DNA of 64,000 nt. Source: CADEEX01 sp964577955. Its GTDB lineage: Bacteria; Acidobacteriota; Vicinamibacteria; Vicinamibacterales; CAVVIG01. The position numbers were made by a program, and so were the translations under genes. Numbering within the stretch: position 1 is the first letter of the stretch; each line of letters begins with the position of its first letter. Below the pieces are notes generated by a model. That model had not been told where the DNA came from. It saw only the letters and a program-made list of their open reading frames with translations, and did no database searches. Positions 53,592 through 62,402 of this stretch are shown piece after piece. Location: assembly GCA_964577955.1 (NCBI GenBank), contig CAZOAZ010000025.1, positions 1 to 64,000 on the forward strand, read 5' to 3'.

Positions 53592-54242
53592 ATGCCTCGA
53601 CCGCGCCGTGTTTCGCCAGACCGCCTGCTCGCCGCCGCCGCGGCGGAATTTGCCGCCCGCGGTTACGCCGGGGCCCGCGTCGACCGCATCGCCCGGCGCG
53701 CCCGCGCCAACAAGGCGATGCTCTATTACCACTTCGGCAGCAAGCAGGCGCTCTATCGCGCGCTGCTGCGCGACACCTTTACGCGTGTCGCCGGGCGGCT
53801 GCGCGCCGTGGCCGAGACCGACCTCGCGCCGGCCGACAAGATCGATCAGGTGATTGCCACGATCGCGGACTTCGTCAGCCACGAAGCGTTCGTGCCGGCG
53901 ATCATGCTCCGCGAAATCGCCGAAGGCGGGACCCATCTGGACGCCGAAACGATCCGCACGCTCGCCGCCGTCCCGGCGGCGGTCGCTCGCATCGTGCATC
54001 AGGGCGTCGAGCGCCAGGCGCTCCGCCCGGTGCATCCGCTCGCCGCGTATCTGACGATCCTCGCGCCGGTCGTGATGTTCTTCGGCGGCGCGCCGATCCG
54101 CAAAGAACTCGCTCATCAGCACGTTCCCAACGTCGCGTCGCTCACGCCCGAACTGTTCGTGCGCGAGCTGCAGCAGTCGCTGCGGCTCGCCTTCAGTGCG
54201 TCGTCTACGGCGACGCTCAGCGCCCGGAGCTCGACACCATGA
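53592..54242 (+). CDS. TetR/AcrR family regulator
   Basis: A 216-residue repressor-type regulator. The helix-turn-helix is at about residues 10-55 ('LLAAAAAEFAARGYAGARVDRIARRARANKAMLYYHFGSKQALY', with the YYHFGSK end of the recognition helix). The ligand domain that follows resembles the CecR/YbiH group that regulates ybh-type exporters. ATG 53592 gives the usual N-terminus. The stop overlaps the HlyD gene (ATGA), so it is first in the exporter operon and likely controls it. Confidence 0.9.
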   Translation: MPRPRRVSPDRLLAAAAAEFAARGYAGARVDRIARRARANKAMLYYHFGSKQALYRALLRDTFTRVAGRLRAVAETDLAPADKIDQVIATIADFVSHEAFVPAIMLREIAEGGTHLDAETIRTLAAVPAAVARIVHQGVERQALRPVHPLAAYLTILAPVVMFFGGAPIRKELAHQHVPNVASLTPELFVRELQQSLRLAFSASSTATLSARSSTP

Positions 54243-55321
54243 AGCTGTCCTCACCAACCCCGTTGCGGCCGGAAAAATTCCTCGCCGCGAATGTCCTTGC
54301 TGTTGCACTCATCGGCGCGGCGTGTCAGGCCAAGCCGCCGGCCGATCGGGTTCGCGTGTCCGGTCAAGTCGAAGCGACCGATGTGCGAGTGGCCGCGCTT
54401 GTGGGCGGCCGCGTCCTCTCCGTGGCGATCGAGGAGGGACAGCGCGTGGCCGCCGGCGCCCTGCTCGCGAAGCTCGACACCGCCGATGCCGAGCTGGGGC
54501 TCGCCCGCGCCAAGGCTGAACACGACCAGACCGATGCGCAACTCCGCCTCTTGCGCGCCGGCGCGCGCGTCGAAGACATCCGCCAGGCCGAAGCGCAGGT
54601 CGCGTCCGCCGACGCCGAAGTCTCCGCCGCCGGCGCCGAACTGGCTGCGGTATCCGCCGACGTCGCTGCCGCGACGACCGACCTGCAGCGCTTCGAACAG
54701 TTGCTCACTCAGAACTCCGGCTCCCAGAAGCAACGCGACGATGCGTTGACGAGGCGGGATGTGGCGCGCCAGCGCGAACGTTCGGCGCGCGAGCGGGAAC
54801 GGGCGGTTCAGGAGCGCGCCAAAGCCGCGCGCGAAACCGTCACGCGACTCCGCGCCGGCGCGCGTCGCGAAGAACTGGACGCGGCGACCGCTCGAGTCGC
54901 TGCCGCCGCGGCGCAGATCGCGGTCTGGGAGAAAGCCATTGCGGACGCGACGGTCACCGCTCCGGTGGCCGGAATCGTCACGCAGAAGATGGTCGACGCC
55001 GGCGAACTGATTCAGCCGCGCGCGCCGATCGCGATCGTCACGGATCTCGATCACGCCTGGGCGACGGTGTACGTCGACGAGCCATCGGTGCCGAAGATCA
55101 CGATCGGTCAGGAGGCGACGGTCTTCACCGATGCCGGCGGCGAGGGCATTCGCGGCAAGGTCAGCCAGATCGCGGACAAAGCGGAGTTCACGCCGCGCAA
55201 CGTGCAGACTGCCGACGATCGCTCGAAGCTCGTCTACCGCGTGAAGATCAGCGTCGACAACAGCAAAGGCATGCTCAAGTCCGGCATGCCGGTGGAAGCG
55301 GAGATCCCCTTTGGCCGCTGA
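54239..55321 (+). CDS. HlyD/YbhG-type periplasmic adaptor (lipoprotein)
   Basis: A 360-residue membrane-fusion protein that links inner-membrane ABC permeases to a TolC channel. The lipobox is LIGAAC (Cys at about 26). A biotinyl-lipoyl half ('GRVLSVAIEEGQRVAAGALLAKLDT') precedes a long coiled coil (about 90-235, Ala/Glu/Arg-rich). The second lipoyl half is 'ATVTAPVAGIVTQKMVDAGELI', followed by a beta-barrel domain. Very close in plan to YbhG. Confidence 0.9.
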   Translation: MKLSSPTPLRPEKFLAANVLAVALIGAACQAKPPADRVRVSGQVEATDVRVAALVGGRVLSVAIEEGQRVAAGALLAKLDTADAELGLARAKAEHDQTDAQLRLLRAGARVEDIRQAEAQVASADAEVSAAGAELAAVSADVAAATTDLQRFEQLLTQNSGSQKQRDDALTRRDVARQRERSARERERAVQERAKAARETVTRLRAGARREELDAATARVAAAAAQIAVWEKAIADATVTAPVAGIVTQKMVDAGELIQPRAPIAIVTDLDHAWATVYVDEPSVPKITIGQEATVFTDAGGEGIRGKVSQIADKAEFTPRNVQTADDRSKLVYRVKISVDNSKGMLKSGMPVEAEIPFGR

Positions 55322-56237
55322 TGCCGCCACGCTGGACAAGGTCGCCAAGTCCTACGGCGCGGTCGCGGCCGTGCGCGATCTGTCCTTCGCCATCTCCGCC
55401 GGCGAGATGTTCGGCTTGATCGGGGCAGACGGCGCGGGCAAGACCACCACGATCAGGATGATGTGCGGACTCTTGCACCCGGACGGTGGGTCGCTCCGCG
55501 TCTTCGGTCTCGATCCGGTCCGCGATCATCGAGCGCTCACCGCATCGGTCGGCTATCTCTCGCAGCGCTTCAGCCTCTACGCCGACTTGAGCATCGACGA
55601 AAACATCGCGTTCTTTGCCGACATCCACGGGCTCCGCGATTACCGCGCCACGCGCGATCGGCTGCTCGACATGACGCAACTGACGCCCTTCCGACACCGG
55701 TTGGCCGGACAGCTTTCGGGCGGCATGAAGCAGAAGCTGGCGCTCGCCTGCACGCTGATTCACGCCCCGCGGCTGATCGTGCTCGACGAGCCGACGACCG
55801 GCGTCGACCCGGTATCGCGCCGCGAATTCTGGAAGCTCCTCAGCGAGTTTCTGGCGCAGGGCATCACCATCGTGATGTCGACGCCGTATCTGGACGAGGC
55901 CGAACGCTGTGCGCGCGTGGCCTTTCTCCACGAAGGGCGGCTCCTCGCACTCGATACGCCGGCGGCGCTTCGCGCGACGCTGCCGGGGTCGCTCTTCGAA
56001 GTGCTGGCCAGCGACCATCGCAAGGCCGTCGCCGTTCTCAAGGACACGCCTGGCGTCGCCAGTGTGCAGCAGTTCGGCGAACGCGCGCACGTGCGGCTGG
56101 ATCGCGACGATCCAGGTGCCAGCGACCAGATCGCCGGCCGTCTTCGCGCCGCCGGCCTCGATGGCGTTCACGTTCGTCCGGTCATGGCCTCGCTCGAAGA
56201 CGTCTTCGTGACGAGGCTGGGTGAGGTTCAGTCATGA
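55311..56237 (+). CDS. ABC exporter ATPase, first of two
   Basis: A 308-residue ABC ATPase. Walker A GADGAGKTT (about 38-46; Asp in place of the usual Asn), signature LSGGMKQKL, Walker B 'LIVLDEPTTGVDP' and switch 'STPYLDEAERC' (His replaced by Pro-Tyr, a YbhF-like feature). A C-terminal extension of about 80 residues has regulatory form. The start is TTG 55311, which overlaps the HlyD end by 11 bases; no ATG fits. In E. coli YbhF the two ATPases are fused; here they are separate genes. Confidence 0.88.
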   Translation: MAADAATLDKVAKSYGAVAAVRDLSFAISAGEMFGLIGADGAGKTTTIRMMCGLLHPDGGSLRVFGLDPVRDHRALTASVGYLSQRFSLYADLSIDENIAFFADIHGLRDYRATRDRLLDMTQLTPFRHRLAGQLSGGMKQKLALACTLIHAPRLIVLDEPTTGVDPVSRREFWKLLSEFLAQGITIVMSTPYLDEAERCARVAFLHEGRLLALDTPAALRATLPGSLFEVLASDHRKAVAVLKDTPGVASVQQFGERAHVRLDRDDPGASDQIAGRLRAAGLDGVHVRPVMASLEDVFVTRLGEVQS

Positions 56238-57550
56238 GACCCTCCGCGATTCTCGGCCTCCTGCTCCTCGTGTCGCCGCTTGCGTCGGCCCAGGACGCCT
56301 CAACGCCCGTCACGCTGACGCTCGAGCAGGCGATCGAACGCGGGACGGCCAGCAGTCATCGCCTCGACGAAGCCGGCGCGCGGCGCGATCAGGTGGCCGC
56401 CGGCGTCGAACAGCGCCGGGCGGTGACACGCCCGCAGGTGGCCGCCCAGGGCGGCTACACCCGCACCAATCACGTCGATGAATTCGGCGTGCCGACGCCG
56501 ACTGGCCAGCTGCGCGTGATCTATCCGGATGTCCCCGACAACGTGCGCACGCGTCTCGACGTGCAATGGCCGATCTATTCGGGCGGCCGGTTCGAGGCGC
56601 TGGTGGCCGCGTCTCAGTTCGAAGCGGATGCCGCGGCGGACGATCGCGAAGCCGTCAAAGCCGACGTCACGCTGGACATCACCAGGGCCTACTGGTCGCT
56701 CGTCACCGCTGACGAATCCGCCCGCGTCGTCGCGGAATCGCTGACCCGCATGACCGCGCATCTGCGCGACGTGCGCAACCAGCTCGGGGCCGGACTGATA
56801 CCGCCGAACGAGGTGCTGACCGTCGAGGCGCAGGAGGCGCGTCAGCGGATGCTGAGCATCCAGGCCGATGTCGCCCGTGAGGTCGCGGAAGCAGACCTCG
56901 CCCGCCTCGTCGGCGTGCCGCCCGGCCGGAGAATTCAACCGACGGTCGCGCTGGATCCTGTCGTCGAAACGCGGTCGGCAGAGACGCTCGTCGCGCTCGC
57001 GCTCCAGCAGCGTCGTGACCGGCAGGCGCTGCTCGATCGGCTGAAAGCCACGGAATCCCGACAGGACGCGGCCGTCGCGGGCCGGAAGCCAACCATCGCC
57101 GTCAACGGCGGTGTCGATTACGCGAACCCGAATCCGCGAATCTTTCCGCGTGAGGCGGCGTGGAAGGAATCCTGGGACGCCAGCATCAACGTGTCCTGGC
57201 CGATCTTCGATGGCGGACGAACCAAGGCTGATACGGCTGAAGCCACCGCCGCTCGGCGCGCGTTACAGGCGCGGCTCGACGAGCTGGATTCGATGGTGGC
57301 GCTCGAAGTCCGGCAGCGTCTGGCCGAAATCACGTCGAGCCGGGCCGCGGTGACCGCTGCCGAAGCCGCCGTCCGCGCCGCCACGGAGGCGCGGCGGGTC
57401 GTCGGCGATCGGTTTGCGGCCGGCGTCGCGACCAGCACCGATCTGCTCGATGCCCAGGTCGTGGTGCTCCAGGCCTCGCTCGATCGCACGCAGGCGATTG
57501 CCGCCGGCAAGCTCGCCGAAGCGCGGCTCCGCCGGGTCATCGGGCAATGA
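56234..57550 (+). CDS. TolC family outer-membrane channel protein
   Basis: A 438-residue outer-membrane efflux protein with a signal peptide (about 1-20). Two OEP repeats are seen: the first has 'LTLEQAIERGTASSHRLDEAGARRDQV' and the second 'VSWPIFDGGRTKADTAEATAARRA' (about 316-339), with long heptad helices. It overlaps the genes on both sides by four bases. It would form the outer-membrane part of this exporter. Confidence 0.92.
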   Translation: MRPSAILGLLLLVSPLASAQDASTPVTLTLEQAIERGTASSHRLDEAGARRDQVAAGVEQRRAVTRPQVAAQGGYTRTNHVDEFGVPTPTGQLRVIYPDVPDNVRTRLDVQWPIYSGGRFEALVAASQFEADAAADDREAVKADVTLDITRAYWSLVTADESARVVAESLTRMTAHLRDVRNQLGAGLIPPNEVLTVEAQEARQRMLSIQADVAREVAEADLARLVGVPPGRRIQPTVALDPVVETRSAETLVALALQQRRDRQALLDRLKATESRQDAAVAGRKPTIAVNGGVDYANPNPRIFPREAAWKESWDASINVSWPIFDGGRTKADTAEATAARRALQARLDELDSMVALEVRQRLAEITSSRAAVTAAEAAVRAATEARRVVGDRFAAGVATSTDLLDAQVVVLQASLDRTQAIAAGKLAEARLRRVIGQ

Positions 57551-58476
57551 GCGCCATTGTCGTCAACGGTCTGACCCGGACGTTTGGGGACTTCGTCGCC
57601 GTGGACCACGTGTCGTTCGAGGTCAAGCCGGGCGAGATCTTCGGGTTCCTCGGCAGCAACGGCGCCGGCAAGTCGACCACCATTCGCATGCTGTGCGGCC
57701 TGCTCAAGCCGACCGCGGGAACGGCGCTTGTTGACGGCATCGACGTTGGAAGCGATCCCGAAGGGGTCAAGAAGCGAATCGGCTACATGTCGCAACGCTT
57801 CTCGCTCTACGAGCAGCTCACCGTCGAGCAGAACATCACGTTCTTCGGTGGCATCTACGGACTCGGCGGAGCGCGGCTCAAGGCGCGGCGCGACTTCGTG
57901 GTCGAGATGGCTGGTCTGCGCGGCCGCGAGAACACGCGCACCGCCGACCTCGCGGGCGGCTGGCGCCAGCGCCTCGCGCTCGGCTGCGCGATCCTTCACG
58001 AGCCGCGGATTGTGTTTCTCGACGAACCGACCGGCGGCGTCGATCCGCTGTCGCGCCGCCAGTTCTGGGCGCTCATCGACGCGCTCTCCATCGACGGCGT
58101 GACCGTCCTCGTGACCACGCACTATCTCGACGAGGCGGAACACTGTCATCGCATCGCCATCATCCATGCCGGAAAGATGGCGGCGCTCGGATCGACCCGC
58201 GAGCTGAAGAGCGTCTTCAAGGACCGCACGATTCTCGAAGTGCAATCGCCGGATCCGGTCGCGACGATGCGCGCGCTCGACGCGCTGCCTGAGGTGCAGA
58301 AGACCAGCATTTTCGGGACGGCGGTTCATGCCGTCGTGCGTGCCGGCGGAGCCGGCGCCGAACAGATCGTGCGCGGCGGCCTGACTGGCGCCGGTGTCGG
58401 CGTGGCCGGTGTCGCCGAAGTCGAGCCGTCCCTGGAGGACGTCTTCCTCGACGTCGTCGGAGGCGCGGGTGCGTAA
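57547..58476 (+). CDS. ABC exporter ATPase, second of two
   Basis: A 309-residue ABC ATPase. Walker A GSNGAGKST (about 37-45), Walker B 'IVFLDEPTGGVDP' and H-loop 'TTHYLDEAEHC' are normal. The signature is LAGGWRQRL instead of LSGGQ, as seen in the second half of YbhF-type proteins. Because the first ATPase lacks the H-loop His while this one has an odd signature, the pair likely forms an asymmetric heterodimer with one working site. Confidence 0.9.
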   Translation: MSAIVVNGLTRTFGDFVAVDHVSFEVKPGEIFGFLGSNGAGKSTTIRMLCGLLKPTAGTALVDGIDVGSDPEGVKKRIGYMSQRFSLYEQLTVEQNITFFGGIYGLGGARLKARRDFVVEMAGLRGRENTRTADLAGGWRQRLALGCAILHEPRIVFLDEPTGGVDPLSRRQFWALIDALSIDGVTVLVTTHYLDEAEHCHRIAIIHAGKMAALGSTRELKSVFKDRTILEVQSPDPVATMRALDALPEVQKTSIFGTAVHAVVRAGGAGAEQIVRGGLTGAGVGVAGVAEVEPSLEDVFLDVVGGAGA

Positions 58477-59581
58477 GGCGCTCAGCGTCGGACGGAAGGA
58501 AATTCGCCAGATTCTGCGCGATCGCCGCAGCCTGACGATCCTCTTGTTCGTGCCGGCATTTTTTCTGCTCGTCTACGGCTATGCCCTCAACTTCGACATC
58601 CGTCACATTGCGCTCGGCGTCGACGATCGCGACCGGACGGCGGCCAGCCGCGCGCTGATTGCCAGCTTCGCCCACTCCGGCTATTTCGACGTCGTCGCCA
58701 CGGTTGCCGGCGAAGCCGATCTGGCGCGATTGATGGACCGCGGGCTGGTGCGTGCCGTCCTGGTCATTCCGCCGCGCATGTCGGCCGACGTGCAGCAGGG
58801 GCTGACCGTGCCGATCCAGGTGCTCCTGAACGGCGACAACGCCAACACCGCGACGACAGTGATGGGCTATGCGCTGACGATTATCAACAACGAATCGGCA
58901 ACCTACCGGCTGGAGACCACGGGTGCCGTGGCGCCGCCGGTCGCGCTCACCTGGCGTGTCTGGTACAACCCGCAGCTGCGCAGCGCGCTCTTTCTCGTAC
59001 CTGGTCTCATCGCCTACATCGTGATGATCACGGCGGTGATCTCGACTGCCTTGTCGATCGTCCGCGAGAAGGAACGCGGGACGATGGAGCAGGTAAGAAT
59101 GGCGCCGCTTGACGCCTTCTCCTTCGTCGTCGGCAAGACGATTCCATACTTTCTGATCGCGTTCGTCTCGGCGCTGGCCATTCTGTTCGTGTCGATGCTG
59201 ATCTTCGATCTGCCGATGCGGGGGTCGTGGCTGCTGCTGCTCGGCACGCTCTCGATCTTCCTCGTCGGAGCGCTCGGCCTCGGGCTGCTGATCTCGAGCG
59301 TGGCCGAAACCCAGCAGGTCGCGCTGCAACTGGCGCTCCTCGCCTCGTTCATGCCGACGCTGATGCTGTCCGGGTTCATCTTTCCGATCGCGAGCATGCC
59401 GGCATTCCTTCAGGGTGTGACGTATATCGTGCCGGCCCGCTACTTTCTGATCGCGCTCCGCGGCATCGTGCTCAAAGGTGTCGGGTTCTCGATGATCTGG
59501 CCGCAGCTCGTGGCGCTGGTCATCTACTCCATGGTCGTGCTCGGCCTGGCGTCCGCGCGTCTCAAGCGGCAGTGGAGCTGA
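58469..59581 (+). CDS. ABC-2 permease, YbhS-like
   Basis: A 370-residue permease. It starts at GTG 58469, overlapping the ATPase end by eight bases. There is one N-terminal helix ('LTILLFVPAFFLLVYGYAL'), a periplasmic domain of about 140 residues, and five more helices with 'IVREKERGTMEQVRMAPLDAFSFVVGK' between helices 2 and 3 and 'MLSGFIFPIASMPAFLQ' at the outer face. It pairs with the next gene. Confidence 0.9.
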   Translation: MRKALSVGRKEIRQILRDRRSLTILLFVPAFFLLVYGYALNFDIRHIALGVDDRDRTAASRALIASFAHSGYFDVVATVAGEADLARLMDRGLVRAVLVIPPRMSADVQQGLTVPIQVLLNGDNANTATTVMGYALTIINNESATYRLETTGAVAPPVALTWRVWYNPQLRSALFLVPGLIAYIVMITAVISTALSIVREKERGTMEQVRMAPLDAFSFVVGKTIPYFLIAFVSALAILFVSMLIFDLPMRGSWLLLLGTLSIFLVGALGLGLLISSVAETQQVALQLALLASFMPTLMLSGFIFPIASMPAFLQGVTYIVPARYFLIALRGIVLKGVGFSMIWPQLVALVIYSMVVLGLASARLKRQWS

Positions 59582-59582
59582 C

Positions 59583-60716
59583 ATGCGTCGCATCCGGATC
59601 ATGGTATGGAAGGAACTCCTGGAGCTGAAGTCCGATCCGCGCCTCTTCGGCATCGTGATCATGGCGCCGCTGATTCAGTTGTTCCTGCTCGCGTATGCGG
59701 CGACCACCGACGTCAAGAATGTCGCGGTGGTGATTGCCGACGGCGATCGGACCGTCGCAAGCCGCGATCTCATCGGCAGGTTTCAGGCGTCGCCGATCTT
59801 CACGTTGACCGCCGTCGTGACCGGCGCGAACGAGATCGATCCCTACCTCGAACGGGGCGAAGCCAGAATCGCCCTGACGATCCCCGCCGGGTATGGCGAC
59901 ACGCTGGCGGCGGGCGGCAGCGCCGGCGTGCAGCTGGCCGCTGATGGCAGCGACGCCAATTCGGCGGGCGTCTCTCTGAGCTACGCCGCCAATCTGGTCA
60001 CGACCTACGGTCAGGAGATCATGGCGAGGCGAGCCGCCACGCTGCCGGTTGGCGCGGCGCCGCCGGCCGGCGGACTCGAGCCACGGGTCCGCGTCTGGTT
60101 CAATCCGCGGCTCGAAAGCCGCGACTTCATGATTCCCGGCATCGTCGCGCTGTTGCTGCTGGTCGTCACCACCAACCTGTCGTCGATGGGGATCGTGCGC
60201 GAGCGCGAGATGGGTACGCTCGAGCAGTTGAACGTCACGCCGCTCGGCCGCACCGAACTGATCGTCGGCAAGTTGCTGCCGTATGCGCTGGTCGGTCTTG
60301 TCGACGTCGTGCTGGTGCTGACGGTCGCCGTGTGGTGGTTCGAAGTGCCGCTGCGGGGGAGCGTGGTCTCGCTGTTTGCGATGACGATTGTCTATCTGAT
60401 GACCACGCTGGGGCTGGGGCTGTTCGTCTCGACGGTGTCGTCGACGCAGCAGCAGGCGATGATGACCTCGGTGTTCTTCTTCATGATGCCGATGGTGCTG
60501 CTCTCGGGATTCGTGTTCCCGATCGAGAACATGCCGGCGATTGTGCAGCCCGTCACCTACTTGATTCCGCTGCGCTATTTCCTGGTGATCCTGCGCGCGA
60601 TCTTCCTCAAAGGCGTGGGATTTGAAACCTGGTGGCGTGAAGCGCTCGCGCTGACGACCTGGGGAATCGCGATCCTGACGCTGGCGGTCTTGCGCTCGAG
60701 TAAGCGGGCAGCGTGA
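59583..60716 (+). CDS. ABC-2 permease, YbhR-like
   Basis: A 377-residue permease of the same fold: 'KELLELKSDPRLFGIVIMAPLIQLFLLAYA' N-terminal region, periplasmic domain, 'IVREREMGTLEQLNVTPLGRTELIVGKLLP' loop and 'VLLSGFVFPIENMPAIVQP'. It follows the first permease after one base. The two should form the heterodimeric membrane part. Last gene of the exporter operon; a family A hairpin follows. Confidence 0.9.
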   Translation: MRRIRIMVWKELLELKSDPRLFGIVIMAPLIQLFLLAYAATTDVKNVAVVIADGDRTVASRDLIGRFQASPIFTLTAVVTGANEIDPYLERGEARIALTIPAGYGDTLAAGGSAGVQLAADGSDANSAGVSLSYAANLVTTYGQEIMARRAATLPVGAAPPAGGLEPRVRVWFNPRLESRDFMIPGIVALLLLVVTTNLSSMGIVREREMGTLEQLNVTPLGRTELIVGKLLPYALVGLVDVVLVLTVAVWWFEVPLRGSVVSLFAMTIVYLMTTLGLGLFVSTVSSTQQQAMMTSVFFFMMPMVLLSGFVFPIENMPAIVQPVTYLIPLRYFLVILRAIFLKGVGFETWWREALALTTWGIAILTLAVLRSSKRAA

Positions 60717-60720
60717 CGCC

Positions 60721-60883
60721 TGAATTTCAGGATTTCAGGAACTTAGGATCTCAGGATTTTGGTTCGCAAGCGGTCACGGTCACGCGTGACTCAAAGTCCT
60801 GAAATCCTCAACTCCTGAAATCCTTAAATCCGGTCCCGAAATCCTGAGTTCCTAAGCTCCTGAAATCCTAAGTTCCAGAATTC
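60721..60883. repeat. Family A inverted word repeat, long form
   Basis: The left arm (60721-60762) has TTTCAGGA, ACTTAGGA and TCTCAGGA words. The right arm (60797-60882) is twice as long, with AAGTCCTG, AAATCCTC, AGTTCCTA and AAGCTCCTG words. It fills the gap between convergent genes and ends four bases before the minus-strand TAG. Confidence 0.85.
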
Positions 60884-60886
60884 ACG

Positions 60887-62218
60887 CTAGTTCATCACCG
60901 CCTGGTACACCAGGTTCCGCGCCATGCCGCGGAGTTCGCCCGATGTGCCCAAGTTGTCGGTCTGAATCATCGTGATGTAGGCGAGATCCTTGACCGGATC
61001 GATCCAGAAGAACGTGCCGGCGATGCCCCACCAGCTGAAGGTGCCGTCGGAGGTCGGCTCGCCCGCGGCTGCGGCGTCCATGATGACCTGGAAGTCCATG
61101 CCCCAGCCGGTGCCGGGCGCCATGGTCTTCAGCGGATCCGGGTTCACGTGGTTCGTACGCATCATCTCCACCGTGCGCGGCGCGAGCAGGCGCTTGCCGT
61201 TGTACTGGCCGCCCTGCAGCAGCATCTCGCAGAAGCGCGCGTAGTCGTCGGCGGTGGAGAAGAGGCCGCCGCCGCCCGACGGGCCGAGCGGCTTCAGCGT
61301 CGGATCGCCGCGGTTCTCGTCCGGCGCGCCGACCTTGCCGTTGGTCTCGGTGTGGACGAGTGCCAGACGGCCGACTTTTTCCTTCGGCAGGTAGAAGCCG
61401 GTGTCCTTCATCCCGAGTGGCTCGAAAATCCGCGTGCGCGCGAACTCGTCGAACGACATGCCCGAGAACTTCTCGATCAGGTAGCCCTGCACGTCGACGG
61501 CGATGGAATACGACCACCGCGTGCCCGGCTGCGACTGCAGCGGCAGCTTGCCGAGACCGTCGATCATCGCCTGCAACGGCTTCTTGTTGTCGAGGACGCC
61601 GGTCTGCCGATACATGCGATCCACGGGATTCGCGGCGCTGATCGTGTAACCCAGCCCCGCGGTGTGCGTCATCAGCTCGCGCATCGTCATCGACCGCCGC
61701 GCGTCTTCCAGCTTGGGCGAGCCGTCAGGGTTTTCGCCGACGTAGACCTTGAGCTTCGCGAATTCGGGAATGTAGCGCGACACGGGATCGTTCAGCTTCC
61801 ACTTGCCTTCTTCGTACAGCATCATCATCGCGACGCCGGTGACCGGCTTGGTCATCGAGTAGATGCGGAAGATCGAGTCGCGCTGAATCGGTTCAGCCGA
61901 ACGGATGTCCTTCTTGCCGTTGGCGGAGGTGTGGACGATCTTGCCGTGACGGGTGAGCAGCGTCACGATGCCGGCCAGCCGTCCCTGATCGATCCACTGC
62001 TTCATCGTCGCGTCGATGCGCTTCAGGCGCTCGGAGGAAATCCCAACCGACTCCGGCGTCGCCGGCGCCAGGTCGCGCACGGCTTCGGCGGCGTTGACGG
62101 CCACCGTCGAATGGAACGCCGGGAGCGCGGCCCAGAGGCCGCCAATGACGAGAACTGACGCGACGGCCTGTCGGCCGAAGCCTCGGCGAAGGTCGATCGA
62201 GCGGATTCGCAGTCGCAC
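60887..62218 (-). CDS. Exported serine beta-lactamase-fold hydrolase (class C / esterase type)
   Basis: A 443-residue exported hydrolase of the beta-lactamase/penicillin-binding-like fold. Most members of this length act as esterases or D-amino-peptidases rather than drug-hydrolysing enzymes. The nucleophile motif is SMTK (about 116-119), the second element is YSI (about 230), and the third is near 'WWGIAGT' close to the C-terminus. The start is GTG 62218, fixed by a GAGGAGG ribosome site five bases upstream, giving a signal peptide of about 44 residues. Longer in-frame starts would bury the signal. Confidence 0.85.
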   Translation of the reverse strand: MRLRIRSIDLRRGFGRQAVASVLVIGGLWAALPAFHSTVAVNAAEAVRDLAPATPESVGISSERLKRIDATMKQWIDQGRLAGIVTLLTRHGKIVHTSANGKKDIRSAEPIQRDSIFRIYSMTKPVTGVAMMMLYEEGKWKLNDPVSRYIPEFAKLKVYVGENPDGSPKLEDARRSMTMRELMTHTAGLGYTISAANPVDRMYRQTGVLDNKKPLQAMIDGLGKLPLQSQPGTRWSYSIAVDVQGYLIEKFSGMSFDEFARTRIFEPLGMKDTGFYLPKEKVGRLALVHTETNGKVGAPDENRGDPTLKPLGPSGGGGLFSTADDYARFCEMLLQGGQYNGKRLLAPRTVEMMRTNHVNPDPLKTMAPGTGWGMDFQVIMDAAAAGEPTSDGTFSWWGIAGTFFWIDPVKDLAYITMIQTDNLGTSGELRGMARNLVYQAVMN

Positions 62219-62292
62219 AGGCACCTCCTCAGCAAACGGGCGCATCCTAGCATGGGGCAGAGGCGCTTTCGTCCATCTGCGACCACTTCGCA

Positions 62293-62378
62293 CGGGGTCA
62301 GACACCCGGCGATCGTTCCGCCCTTCGATGGCACTCAGGGCGGCCTGAGCGAAAGTCGAAGGCCCGGTGTCCGACCCC
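62293..62378. repeat. Family F palindromic element, copy 2, interrupted by another palindrome
   Basis: In inverted orientation to copies 1 and 3: bases 62293-62320 and 62367-62378 join to give the reverse complement of the 40-bp element. Between them lie 46 extra bases. Removing the extra bases restores the intact element. Confidence 0.88.
62321..62366. mobile_element. Palindromic insertion inside the family F element
   Basis: About 43 bp with outer arms CCTTCGA/TCGAAGG and inner arms CTCAGG/CCTGAG around GCGG, plus a CCG that repeats the three bases before it (CCG...CCG), which would be a 3-bp target duplication. No coding capacity. Interpreted as a short hairpin element that moved into family F copy 2. 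Confidence 0.65.
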
Positions 62379-62402
62379 GCTTGGCCACCCAGTCAACCCA
62401 GG

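Noticed and set aside
60887..62218. Antibiotic-resistance beta-lactamase
   Set aside because: The fold and SMTK motif fit the wide serine hydrolase family, but the second and third motifs do not match a true class C enzyme closely; an esterase or peptidase role is more likely.
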